Below, piece after piece: positions 53,415 to 62,441 of a stretch of DNA of 64,000 nt (position 1 is its first letter; each line of letters opens with the position of its first letter). The position numbers were made by a program, and so were the translations under genes. Origin of the DNA: Fredinandcohnia humi (lineage in GTDB: Bacteria; Bacillota; Bacilli; Bacillales; Bacillaceae_L); the NCBI RefSeq assembly GCF_001439915.1, contig NZ_LMBW01000001.1, forward strand, positions 572,409 through 636,408. Direction: 5' to 3'. Below the pieces are notes generated by a model. That model ran no database searches, had not been told where the DNA came from, and saw only the letters and a list, made by a program, of their open reading frames with translations.

Positions 53415-53460
53415 CAAGGCTGCCTACCGGAATGGACTAAAACATGGGGCAGGCAGCCTT
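53415..53460 (-). terminator. Terminator after the 154-aa membrane protein gene
   Basis: AAGGCTGCCT and AGGCAGCCTT form a perfect 10-bp stem. Confidence 0.6.
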
Positions 53461-53468
53461 TCTAATAT

Positions 53469-53933
53469 CTATTTTGTTTTATGATTTATTTTTATATCAT
53501 GTTTTTTCACATATTCATAGATTTCTTGGTTTGTTTGATCATCATATTTTTTCACCCATTCCTTATTCGATAAATCAACAATTTCTTTTCGAAGAGAGTG
53601 GTATTCATCTTTCGCCTTTTCTTTTAGATCAAAGGTGAATTTTGAAGTGAAGTATAGCACTGCCCCGAAAAATAAGTCCCTCGCTATATTTTTATTGGTA
53701 AACAGCATATCGAAAATGGCAGAATTACCAAATGCAACTGGGGTGTATAGGAAATACTTAATAATTGAATAGCAGGCGTATCCAATTAACGTATACAAGA
53801 AAAACCGATGCATGGTTTTTTTACTATTATGCTTTTCGTTAAATTTTAGTAATCGATCCAGTGAATCTCCATCCGCTCTCGAAATACTAGTTCCTTCTTG
53901 ATGCCAAGGTGCGGCATAACTATTGTCTGCCAT
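53469..53933 (-). CDS. Membrane protein of unknown function, 154 aa
   Basis: Two hydrophobic segments in the middle (FFLYTLIGYACYSIIKYFLY and IARDLFFGAVLYFTSKF) flanked by charged cytoplasmic ends; the C-terminal half is helical and charged (DLKEKAKDEYHSLRKEIVDLSNKEWVKKYDDQTNQEIYEYVKKHDIKI). TTAGGGGGAG precedes the ATG. No known motif. Single gene. Confidence 0.7.
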   Translation of the reverse strand: MADNSYAAPWHQEGTSISRADGDSLDRLLKFNEKHNSKKTMHRFFLYTLIGYACYSIIKYFLYTPVAFGNSAIFDMLFTNKNIARDLFFGAVLYFTSKFTFDLKEKAKDEYHSLRKEIVDLSNKEWVKKYDDQTNQEIYEYVKKHDIKINHKTK

Positions 53934-54186
53934 TGTACTCCCCCTAACTTTAAAACATTCATCATTTTATTCGTATGGTATATATTATTTTTGGTTCAGT
54001 AGGAATATGACAAGCTCCTTGTGAAAACATGTCCGTTTGGTGCAGTTAAATAAGGTGGGATTGGCCATGAATCTAAGAAATGTCAAAACCCAAACTAGTA
54101 GTCTTTAATATAAATTGTTGAATATTATTTTTAATAGGTGAAACTGGAAAGGAAAATGGACGTTGCATAACTAGGGAGGGGAAGGT

Positions 54187-55389
54187 ATGAATTCAATATC
54201 AAGTGTCTATATGCCTAAAGCAATTTTTTATGGTAATGATTCTTTTAAAAAATTAGGGGGTGAAACAAGGAAACTAGGAACCAGTGCTCTTATTATCAGT
54301 GATAAGGTGATGGAGGATCTTGGGTATGTTGATAAATGCAAAATGCTGTTACATGAAGAAGAGATACATTGTTCAACCTACTTAGGGATTGATTCCGAAC
54401 CCACTGATAGATTCGTAAATGAAGCGCTCGAACTATTGAAACAAAATAATTGTGACGTCATTATTGCACTAGGTGGGGGCAGCTGTATTGACACTGGCAA
54501 AGCTGTTGCCGTCATTGCGACAAATGGGGGAGATATTAGTGAGTATATGGGGAATAAAAAAATGGCTGACAAAAAGGCGATCCCTCTAATTGCCTTTCCT
54601 ACCACTGCAGGTACTGGCTCTGAAGCAACAGATGTTACAGTCATTACAAATACTAGAAATGATGTAAAAATGATGATTAAACAACCGACGTTCCTACCAG
54701 AAGTAGCAATCGTGGACCCTAAACTAACACTTTCTTCTCCAAAACATATCACTTCAGCAACTGGGATTGATGCCCTAACTCACGCCATCGAAGCATATCT
54801 TTCAAGACGTTCTCACCCATTCACAGACACACTTGCTTTGTCCGCAATAAAATTGATTTACGACAATATAGAAGAGGTTTATAAGAATGGTCATAATATA
54901 GAGGCAAGAGGAAAAATGTCATTAGGAGCCTTACAGGCTGGTATCGCATTTTCAAATTCATCTGTTTGTTTAGTCCATGGAATGTCAAGACCAATAGGAG
55001 CTATCTTTCATGTCCCACATGGAGTTTCAAATGCCATGTTACTGCCGGCAATTTTAGAATTTAGTAAACCTGCTTGCATGGATCGTTTAGCAAGTATTGG
55101 ACTGTTTATTAAACCAGAGTTAAGTGGTTATTCTAATGAGGAAATAGCAAATATGGTTGTACAAGAAATAAAGAAACTTTGTTTGAATCTGAATATCCCT
55201 AACATGAAGGAGTGGGGGATAGAAAAACAAAAATTAGAAAAAGTAGTAGGAAAAATGGCGAAAGATGCTCTTGCAAGTGGCAGCCCTTCAAACAATCCAA
55301 GAATTCCTACTGAAGAAGAAATAATTGAATTATACCAACTTTGTTTTGATTATGATATGAGTAAAGGGAAAAATGAATCAATAAGGTAA
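54187..55389 (+). CDS. Iron-containing alcohol dehydrogenase
   Basis: 400 aa, group III NAD(P)-dependent dehydrogenase. GGGSCIDTGKAVAVI binds the nucleotide, and PTTAGTGSEATDVTVI is diagnostic. Metal ligands are seen in VDPKLT, GIDALTHAIEAYLS, LVHGMSRPIGAIFHVPHG and the family's conserved histidines. GGAGGGG precedes the ATG. Its substrate range (butanol, 1,3-propanediol, lactaldehyde or others) cannot be read. The region 53934-54186 holds only its promoter; nothing else was seen there. Confidence 0.92.
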   Translation: MNSISSVYMPKAIFYGNDSFKKLGGETRKLGTSALIISDKVMEDLGYVDKCKMLLHEEEIHCSTYLGIDSEPTDRFVNEALELLKQNNCDVIIALGGGSCIDTGKAVAVIATNGGDISEYMGNKKMADKKAIPLIAFPTTAGTGSEATDVTVITNTRNDVKMMIKQPTFLPEVAIVDPKLTLSSPKHITSATGIDALTHAIEAYLSRRSHPFTDTLALSAIKLIYDNIEEVYKNGHNIEARGKMSLGALQAGIAFSNSSVCLVHGMSRPIGAIFHVPHGVSNAMLLPAILEFSKPACMDRLASIGLFIKPELSGYSNEEIANMVVQEIKKLCLNLNIPNMKEWGIEKQKLEKVVGKMAKDALASGSPSNNPRIPTEEEIIELYQLCFDYDMSKGKNESIR

Positions 55390-55393
55390 TTCG

Positions 55394-55428
55394 AAAAAAC
55401 TAGTTCGTAATTTCTGAACTAGTTTTTT
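55394..55428 (+). terminator. Terminator after the alcohol dehydrogenase gene
   Basis: AAAACTAGTTC and GAACTAGTTTT pair around a 9-base loop, with T6. Confidence 0.9.
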
Positions 55429-55532
55429 ATTTTTGCACTACCTTAACAGTACTTTCTTAGGTAAAAAGAAGGATTTTTCGACAAAAGAATGGAAAGTATT
55501 TAGCAATAGATAAAAAATGTCGAGGTGACACC

Positions 55533-58500
55533 ATGCTAAAGCAGGGGATATACGAAGAAATTATTTCGCAAAAATTAAAAAATGATCTAGCTGATCTTGA
55601 TGTGGAACAGTACGACATTGGCAAAGAACGGATAGATACAGAAGAAGCCAGAAAGCTTCTTTCATCCTACATATCTACCGTTACAAGACGAGCACTTAAA
55701 TTCGTAAGGGATAAACAAAATGATGATAGACAGGCATTGCTCGACCAAATTCGGACTTGTAATGAAATCATCACTGTTTTAAGTGAGAGTCTAGATGAAG
55801 AAGAATTTCGAAGCCTAAAAATTGAGGAAGAGGGAGAAGTCCTGACCTCCATCTATACAAAAATGAATTCGATTCGCAGTATTCGCAAAGGTGAGGTTGT
55901 TCGACCAGTTACTCCGATTTCACAAAGTTCTCTATTTACAGGCTCGAACTATGAACCAAATATGCTTGGTGAATTGAAAAAGGAAATCTTAACCGCAGAT
56001 TCAATTGATATGCTGGTTTCTTTTATAAAATGGAGTGGGCTTAGAATCCTAATCAATGAGTTAAAGGAATTCACAGGGCAGCCAGGTAAGAAGCTTCGAG
56101 TCATAACGACTTCATACATGGAAGCTAGTGATTACAAGGCAATCTATGAACTAAGTCAACTGCCTAATACCGAAGTCAAAATATCTTATGATGTTGATCG
56201 AACAAGGCTACACGCAAAGGCGTATTTGTTTAAAAGGGAAACTGGTTTTAGCACAGCATATATTGGTTCATCCAATATCTCAAATCCTGCTCTAACATCA
56301 GGCTTGGAATGGAATATTAAAGTAACAGAAAAGGATTCATTTGATATTGTGAAAAAATTTGAGGCTACCTATGAAAGCTATTGGAATGATCACGAATTTG
56401 TTCCATTCCATCCAGGTGAAAAGGAAGATCAAGACCGTCTTAAAGCAGCACTATCGAAATCCAAAATTCGAGGCCAAAATGAATTTCCGATTCTTTTCGA
56501 TATTCAACCTTATTTATATCAAAAGGAAATCCTCGAAAAATTACAGGTTGAGCGAGAGGTGTTTGGTAGGTTCAGGAATTTGCTTATCGCTGCAACCGGT
56601 GTTGGAAAAACGGTTATTTCAGCATTTGACTATAAGCGTTTCAGAGCAAAAAATAAACATTCCGCGAAACTATTATTTGTTGCACATCGTGAGGAAATTT
56701 TAAAACAAAGCTTAGATACATTTCGTGTAATATTAAAAGATCCTAATTTTGGTGATCTACTAGTTGGCAATCATCAACCAAGCTCATTGGATCATTTGTT
56801 TGTTAGTATTCAGAGCTTTAACAGCAGGGAGCTATATAAGCATTCAACTAGTGATTATTACGATTTTATCATTGTTGACGAATTTCACCATGCAGCCGCA
56901 GAATCGTATCAAAAGCTTTTAAATCATTACCAACCCAATATCTTGCTGGGACTCACGGCAACCCCGGAAAGAATGGACGGAAAAGATATACTAACGTATT
57001 TTGAGGATACAATTTCAGCAGAAATGAGATTGACCGAAGCGATTAATCGAAAGCTGCTAAGTCCGTTTCAATATTTTTGTGTAACAGACACCGTGGATCT
57101 TTCGAAGTTAAAATGGGGACGTAAAGGATACGAGGTTAAAGAGTTAGAGAATGTTTACACATCTAACACAATCCGGAGCAACCAAATTGTAAAAAGCCTT
57201 TATAAATATGTTACCGATATTAATGAGGTAAAAGGGCTTGGTTTCTGTGTCTCGATTGAACACGCAAAATATATGGCTGAGTTTTTTAACAAGGCTGGAA
57301 TTTCATCAGTTGCACTATATGGGAATGTGGAGCCGAAGATAAGAAGAGATGCCCAGGAACAGCTAGTAAACGGAGAGATAAAATTTATCTTTGTTGTTGA
57401 CTTATATAATGAAGGAATCGATATACCTGAGGTAAATACCATTTTATTTTTACGTCCGACAGAGTCCCTAACGGTTTTCCTTCAGCAATTGGGTCGTGGG
57501 TTGAGACTTTCTGATGGGAAAGAATGCTTAACTGTTCTTGATTTCGTAGGACAAGCACATCAAAACTATAACTTTGAAGAAAAGTTCCGATCATTAATCG
57601 GAAAAACAAAGCATTCCGTATCCTATTATGTTGAAAATGGCTTTTTGAATGTTCCAAAAGGAAGCTTCATTCAGCTAGAAAAACAAGCAAAAGAATACAT
57701 TCTAAGAAATATAAAATCAAGCGGTCATATACGTGGAAATTTAGTTGCCAAGATGAGGTATTTTGAGCAAGACACAAATGAAAGTCTAACCCTTAGTAAT
57801 TTTCTAAAGCATCATCATTTGTATATCTATGATTTTTATGGAAGAAATCGAAACCGCAGTTTTTCAAGAATGATGGTGGAAGCAGGGCTTACGGATAATT
57901 TCGATTGGGAATATGAGGACTTCGTAACAAGCCGATTGCAAAATTTATTTTTCTTAAATTCGAGTACTTTATTAAAATTCCTGCTTCGATATATTGATGA
58001 AGGCTCGGTACGGAATGAAGAAGAACGTGTCATGCTTAACATGTTCTATTACTCTTTTTACAAAGCATATCCAGAAAAAGAAGGTTTTACAACAATTGAA
58101 GATGGAGTTGCAAGGGTTTTATCCAATCAGAACTTCCGAAAAGAAATACATGAGATTTTACTTTATCAATACAACTCAATAGAAACATTGGAGATCGAGA
58201 ACGACTTCGCATTCATTACGCCATTACGCGTACATTGCAGCTATTCAACAGCTCAAGTAATGGCTGCACTTGAATATTATAATGAAGAAAAAACACCTGC
58301 ATTCAGGGAAGGGGTTAAGTACTTCCAAGATAAAAATCTAGATATCTTCTTCATTACCTTGAATAAATCGGAAAAAGATTTCTCGCCTTCAACCCTATAT
58401 GAAGACTATGCGATTAACGAAAAGCTTTTCCACTGGGAAACACAAAGCAGAGTAACTGAAAACAGTCCTACAGCTCAGCGATATATCCATCACAAAGAAA

Positions 58501-58688
58501 TTAATCATCAAATCGCACTTTTTGTCAGGGAATACAAACAAGAAAACGGCCACACGGCGCCATTTGTCTTTCTTGGAACAGCCGACTATGTAAAGCATGA
58601 AGGAAATAAACCAATGAGCTTTGTGTGGAGGCTGAGAGAAGAAATGCCTTCGAATTTGGTGAGTAGGGCTAATAAGAATGTGTTGTGA
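55533..58688 (+). CDS. PLD-nuclease/SF2-helicase fusion with C-terminal DUF3427-like region, 1051 aa
   Basis: Domains in order: a helical N-terminal region (1-125); a phospholipase D-type nuclease domain (about 130-290) with the H-x-K motif in TRLHAKAYLF (His about 228) and IGSSNISNPALTSGLEWN; an SF2 helicase core with Walker A AATGVGKT (about 353-360), DEFHH (about 448), GLTATPERMD (about 475) and motif VI QQLGRGLRL (about 651); and a long C-terminal region resembling DUF3427 (about 690-1040). GAGGTGA precedes the ATG. It starts a gene group with a MazG-like gene and a second, shorter PLD-helicase. Such fusions are thought to act in DNA defence or repair; the exact system is not named here. 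Confidence 0.85.
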   Translation: MLKQGIYEEIISQKLKNDLADLDVEQYDIGKERIDTEEARKLLSSYISTVTRRALKFVRDKQNDDRQALLDQIRTCNEIITVLSESLDEEEFRSLKIEEEGEVLTSIYTKMNSIRSIRKGEVVRPVTPISQSSLFTGSNYEPNMLGELKKEILTADSIDMLVSFIKWSGLRILINELKEFTGQPGKKLRVITTSYMEASDYKAIYELSQLPNTEVKISYDVDRTRLHAKAYLFKRETGFSTAYIGSSNISNPALTSGLEWNIKVTEKDSFDIVKKFEATYESYWNDHEFVPFHPGEKEDQDRLKAALSKSKIRGQNEFPILFDIQPYLYQKEILEKLQVEREVFGRFRNLLIAATGVGKTVISAFDYKRFRAKNKHSAKLLFVAHREEILKQSLDTFRVILKDPNFGDLLVGNHQPSSLDHLFVSIQSFNSRELYKHSTSDYYDFIIVDEFHHAAAESYQKLLNHYQPNILLGLTATPERMDGKDILTYFEDTISAEMRLTEAINRKLLSPFQYFCVTDTVDLSKLKWGRKGYEVKELENVYTSNTIRSNQIVKSLYKYVTDINEVKGLGFCVSIEHAKYMAEFFNKAGISSVALYGNVEPKIRRDAQEQLVNGEIKFIFVVDLYNEGIDIPEVNTILFLRPTESLTVFLQQLGRGLRLSDGKECLTVLDFVGQAHQNYNFEEKFRSLIGKTKHSVSYYVENGFLNVPKGSFIQLEKQAKEYILRNIKSSGHIRGNLVAKMRYFEQDTNESLTLSNFLKHHHLYIYDFYGRNRNRSFSRMMVEAGLTDNFDWEYEDFVTSRLQNLFFLNSSTLLKFLLRYIDEGSVRNEEERVMLNMFYYSFYKAYPEKEGFTTIEDGVARVLSNQNFRKEIHEILLYQYNSIETLEIENDFAFITPLRVHCSYSTAQVMAALEYYNEEKTPAFREGVKYFQDKNLDIFFITLNKSEKDFSPSTLYEDYAINEKLFHWETQSRVTENSPTAQRYIHHKEINHQIALFVREYKQENGHTAPFVFLGTADYVKHEGNKPMSFVWRLREEMPSNLVSRANKNVL

Positions 58689-58797
58689 AGAATATGTAGT
58701 GGTTATTCAAGAAAATCAAAAAGAAGAAACGAAGATTCGATAAAGAATTATATGATAAAATACTTTATATGGTAATTAAGTGCAAAGGAGAATTTTC

Positions 58798-59124
58798 ATG
58801 CCAATACACAACAAACTAGTTCGAGACAGAATCCCAGAAATTATCGAAAATACAGGCAAAAAATTTTCAACACGGATTCTATCAAATAACGAATATCTTA
58901 TGGAATTACGTAAAAAGAGCTTCGAAGAATTAGAAGAATATATGAATGCCCCTGATAAAGAAAATGCTTTAGAGGAGCTTGCAGACTTACTCGAAATAAT
59001 TCATGCATTAGCTGCTGCACAAGATTCATCAATTATCGAAGTAGAAGCAATACGTGAAAGAAAAGCACAAAAACGTGGCGGTTTTCAAGAAAAAATCTTT
59101 TTGATTGAGGTTGAAGATGACTAA
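58798..59124 (+). CDS. MazG-like nucleoside triphosphate pyrophosphohydrolase
   Basis: 108 aa, all-alpha NTP-PPase superfamily: MPIHNKLVRDRIPEIIENTGKKFSTRIL, then the metal-binding EELEEYMNAPDKENALEELADLLEIIHALA (the ExxE...ExxD pattern). Family members hydrolyse non-canonical or signalling nucleotides. The start is ATG 58798 after AAAGGAG, six codons inside the open frame. Its 3' end overlaps the second helicase by eight bases, so the two are translationally coupled, suggesting a functional link rather than general housekeeping. Confidence 0.85.
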   Translation: MPIHNKLVRDRIPEIIENTGKKFSTRILSNNEYLMELRKKSFEELEEYMNAPDKENALEELADLLEIIHALAAAQDSSIIEVEAIRERKAQKRGGFQEKIFLIEVEDD

Positions 59125-61543
59125 AATTGATTTAATTACTAGAAATCTAATTGAACATTTGCTTGTTCAGATTGAGAAGTCTTCAAGCATATTTATTCTG
59201 ACTTCTTTTGTAATGAAATCAGGTGTAGAAGTTTTAAAGGAGTCTTTAAGACATGCCGCCGAACGCGGGGCAGATATAAAAATCTGTACTGGGGATTACC
59301 TGTTTGTAACCCAACCAGATGCTTTAAAGAATCTAATAAATATACATAGAAATATTGAGGTTCGGCTTTGGAGAAGTAACGGAATTTCGTTTCATCCTAA
59401 ATCCTACATTTTTCAAAATAAGAATAAAGGTGTCTTGGTTGTTGGTTCATCTAATTTGTCACGTTCGGCATTAACTTCTGGCGTTGAATGGAATTTAGCC
59501 GTGGATGCCTCTAATAAAAATGAAACTTTCCTTAAGGCAATTGATCAATTTTCGCATCATTTTTTGCATGAAAACACAACAAGCGTCAATCCTGAAGTTG
59601 TAAAATTATATCAAATAGAGTACGACAAGTATCATAAGAAAAACCCTTCTTTAGTTAATACATGGTCGCAGCTTGAAGAATTGGATTTAATGTTGCCAAG
59701 CCAAAATTATAAAATTAAGGCCGATAAAATTAAAGAAGAAACTGTGATCTATGGGGAAATAAAGCCAAGGTATGCCCAGGTAGAAGCACTTGAGGAGTTA
59801 GAAAAAACGCTGGAAGAGGATTATTCTAGTGCTTTGGTAGTCATGGCAACTGGACTAGGAAAAACATATTTAGCGGGTTTTTTTGCTCGACATTTTAAAC
59901 GTGTTTTATTTGTAGCCCATCGAGAGGAGATCCTTTATCAGGCACAGAATTCTTTTGGTAATACCTTACCAAATCGAACATCTGGTATTTTTAATGGTAA
60001 AAATAAAGAGGGAGCGGCGGATTTAGTTTTTGCCTCTATTTACACGCTATGTATGAAACATCATTTGGAGGATTTTTCTCCGGACGAATTTGATTTAATA
60101 ATTGTAGATGAGTTTCACCATGCAGCAGCCGACTCCTATCAAAGGGTAATAGATTACTTTAATCCAAGGTTTTTATTAGGTATAACAGCCACACCAGATC
60201 GAAATGACAATAAGGATGTTTATGCTATTTGCCAAGGAAATGTTGCTTATCGAATTGACTTTTTGGAAGCTATACAAAGACAGTGGTTAGCACCATTCAA
60301 TTATTATGGAGTTTACGATGAGACCGATTATTCACAAATAACTTGGTTGGGTAATAAATATGCGGAAGATGAACTGTTACAGTTGCAGCTTCGCGAGGAA
60401 ATGGCAGATAACATACTACGATCATGGGAAAAATATAAAAAAACTAGAACGAAAGTTTTTTGCTCATCCATTAAACAGGCAGAATTCCTTGCTTCATATT
60501 TTAATAATCATGGCTATCAAACTGTTGCATTACATTCACAACAGCAATCAATTGGGCGTAAGCAAGCGATTACTATGCTTGAAGAAACAGAATTGGATGC
60601 TATTTTTACTGTTGACCTATTTAACGAGGGTGTTGATATCCCTTCTGTAGATACACTATTGTTTGTACGTCCGACTGAATCATTAACTGTATTTACTCAA
60701 CAAATCGGAAGAGGACTACGTCTGCATGCGGATAAAGATTATTGTGTAATTATAGATTTAATTGGAAACTATCGTAATGCTGATATAAAACTAGGTTTGT
60801 TTGATACAAAAAGTGGAAATGAAAAGAACTCAAATAAGAATATCCACCCTACACTCCCTGATACCTGTTCATTAAATCTTGATGTTGAAGTAATAGACCT
60901 GTTAAGCGAGTTGGCGAAAAAAAGAAAACCTCGCAAGGAAAAACTACTTCAAAGTTATTTAGATTTAAAGTTAACTATAGGGAGCAGGCCAACTTATTTA
61001 GACTTACATTTAAAAGGTGGGGCAGATGCTTCACAATATAAGTCTGAATTTAAATCATATGTAGGTTTTTTATATTGGGCAGAAGAATTAACAGAAAGAG
61101 AAATAGAAGTATACAGAAGGTACGAACAATGGTTGATGGAAGTTGAAAGAACAGGTATGGCAAAAAGCTACAAGATGGTTGTATTACTTGCTATGTTATC
61201 AAAAGGCGTAAATAACTGGTTCAATTCTATCACTCCAGAAGAGGTTGCTCCGTTTTTTCATGGATATTTAACAGATAAGGAATATCGTAAAAATATTGAT
61301 TTCTCGGACGGTGAAACAAAAAGGTTATGGGAGTATGATGAAGCAAAGGTTGCGAAACTTATTGCCAAGATGCCTATGACCAAGTGGAGTGGTAGTTCAA
61401 AAGGATTAGTTACCTTTAGTAATAATCAATTTGAAATTTCATTTGATATTTTAGAAGAAGATCAAGAAATCCTTTATAAATGGACAATGGAAATTTGTGA
61501 ATATCGATTGCATTATCATTTTGAAAGGAAAGTGCAAAGGTAA
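59117..61543 (+). CDS. PLD-nuclease/SF2-helicase fusion, 808 aa
   Basis: The layout matches the first half of the protein at 55533: PLD domain with FHPKSYIFQ (His about 93) and VGSSNLSRSALTSGVEWN; SF2 helicase with MATGLGKT (about 243), DEFHHAAADSYQRV (about 332), GITATPDRND and QQIGRGLRLHADK (about 532). The C-terminal region (600-808) differs from that of the first protein. ATG 59117 lies inside the end of the MazG-like gene. The two helicases share the motif words but are clearly diverged paralogues, not a recent duplication. Candidate defence or DNA-processing component. Confidence 0.85.
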   Translation: MTKIDLITRNLIEHLLVQIEKSSSIFILTSFVMKSGVEVLKESLRHAAERGADIKICTGDYLFVTQPDALKNLINIHRNIEVRLWRSNGISFHPKSYIFQNKNKGVLVVGSSNLSRSALTSGVEWNLAVDASNKNETFLKAIDQFSHHFLHENTTSVNPEVVKLYQIEYDKYHKKNPSLVNTWSQLEELDLMLPSQNYKIKADKIKEETVIYGEIKPRYAQVEALEELEKTLEEDYSSALVVMATGLGKTYLAGFFARHFKRVLFVAHREEILYQAQNSFGNTLPNRTSGIFNGKNKEGAADLVFASIYTLCMKHHLEDFSPDEFDLIIVDEFHHAAADSYQRVIDYFNPRFLLGITATPDRNDNKDVYAICQGNVAYRIDFLEAIQRQWLAPFNYYGVYDETDYSQITWLGNKYAEDELLQLQLREEMADNILRSWEKYKKTRTKVFCSSIKQAEFLASYFNNHGYQTVALHSQQQSIGRKQAITMLEETELDAIFTVDLFNEGVDIPSVDTLLFVRPTESLTVFTQQIGRGLRLHADKDYCVIIDLIGNYRNADIKLGLFDTKSGNEKNSNKNIHPTLPDTCSLNLDVEVIDLLSELAKKRKPRKEKLLQSYLDLKLTIGSRPTYLDLHLKGGADASQYKSEFKSYVGFLYWAEELTEREIEVYRRYEQWLMEVERTGMAKSYKMVVLLAMLSKGVNNWFNSITPEEVAPFFHGYLTDKEYRKNIDFSDGETKRLWEYDEAKVAKLIAKMPMTKWSGSSKGLVTFSNNQFEISFDILEEDQEILYKWTMEICEYRLHYHFERKVQR

Positions 61544-61571
61544 GAAGGGTCAAATTGGCTCTTCTTTTTTA
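61542..61571 (+). terminator. Terminator after the second PLD-helicase
   Basis: AAGAAGGGTCA and TGGCTCTTCTT pair (two wobbles) around AAT, then T6. It starts on the stop codon. Confidence 0.8.
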
Positions 61572-61616
61572 GTGATATATTCCTACTCTATTCTCAAAAA
61601 ATGTAATTTTTTGTGT

Positions 61617-61622
61617 TATAAT
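61617..61622 (+). promoter_or_regulatory. Candidate -10 box of the NERD gene
   Basis: TATAAT, 58 bases before the start, after the previous terminator. No clear -35. Confidence 0.4.
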
Positions 61623-61679
61623 CTAGAAAAATATAGAAATTTGTATTTTTTCAGTACAATGATACTAGGGGGAAAAGAG

Positions 61680-62441
61680 ATGGAACTGCTAATAAGTTTA
61701 ATAATATTTGCCATTCTAGCCATTCTTGGATTACCTAAAGTTAAAGGTTTCCTAGGCGAAGCGTCCGTACGCCTTTATTTAAACAAGCTTGATAAAGAAA
61801 AATATCAGGTGTTTAATGATGTTCTAATACCACTCAAAAATAGAAAGGCATCGCAAATTGATCATGTTGTATTATCTCAATATGGAATCTTTGTAATTGA
61901 AACGAAGAATTATAAGGGGTGGATTTACGGTGATTCCAAGAGTAAATATTGGACACAAGTAATCTATAAACGTAAAGAAAAGCTTTATAATCCAATTTGG
62001 CAAAACTATGGTCACAAAAAAGCATTGCAGGAATACTTAGGGATTGAGAATGAAGGGCTCTATCATTCTATTGTTTCCTTCAGTAACCGTGCTAACCTAA
62101 AAAAGATAGAAACAAGCGGGTCAAATACAAGTGTTATTTATTCTTCACGCCTTGTGGGTACGATTAATGCTTATAAAGAGGTTTTATTGTCTGCTGGACA
62201 AGTTCGACAAATTGCAGTAAAGCTTGAGAAGACATTAAATGCTGACCAAGGAAAGAAAAAGCAGCATGTTAAAACCATTAAGGATTCTCAACGCTTTAAT
62301 CAGTATAAGATTAACGCAAACATATGTCCAAAATGTGGTTCGGACCTCGTTGAACGCAAAGGGAAATATGGCACTTTTATGGGCTGCAGCAGTTTTCCGG
62401 CGTGCAGGTTTGTTGTGAAAAATAAACAGGCACACATGTAG
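61680..62441 (+). CDS. NERD-domain protein with topoisomerase-type zinc finger
   Basis: 253 aa. A membrane helix at 1-17 (ELLISLIIFAILAILGL) is followed by the NERD nuclease-related domain (about 22-130), with GEASVRLYLNKL, KASQIDHVVLSQYGIFVIETKNYKGWIYG carrying the D...ExK-like series. At the C-terminus is a C4 zinc finger of the topoisomerase type (CPKCGSDLVERKGKYGTFMGCSSFPACRF). TAGGGGGAAAAG precedes ATG 61680; the longer upstream frame runs through the terminator. NERD proteins are typical of plasmids and defence islands. Its 3' end overlaps the opposite replication gene by 65 bases. Confidence 0.85.
   Translation: MELLISLIIFAILAILGLPKVKGFLGEASVRLYLNKLDKEKYQVFNDVLIPLKNRKASQIDHVVLSQYGIFVIETKNYKGWIYGDSKSKYWTQVIYKRKEKLYNPIWQNYGHKKALQEYLGIENEGLYHSIVSFSNRANLKKIETSGSNTSVIYSSRLVGTINAYKEVLLSAGQVRQIAVKLEKTLNADQGKKKQHVKTIKDSQRFNQYKINANICPKCGSDLVERKGKYGTFMGCSSFPACRFVVKNKQAHM

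Noticed and set aside
54062-54108. 13-codon ORF (MNLRNVKTQTSSL) upstream of the alcohol dehydrogenase
   Set aside because: Too short and without context to distinguish from chance.
55533-61543. Type I restriction-modification, DISARM or Mokosh
   Set aside because: No methyltransferase or specificity subunit, no DUF1998 protein, and the domain order (PLD before helicase, then DUF3427-like) and the MazG-like partner do not fit those systems as I know them.
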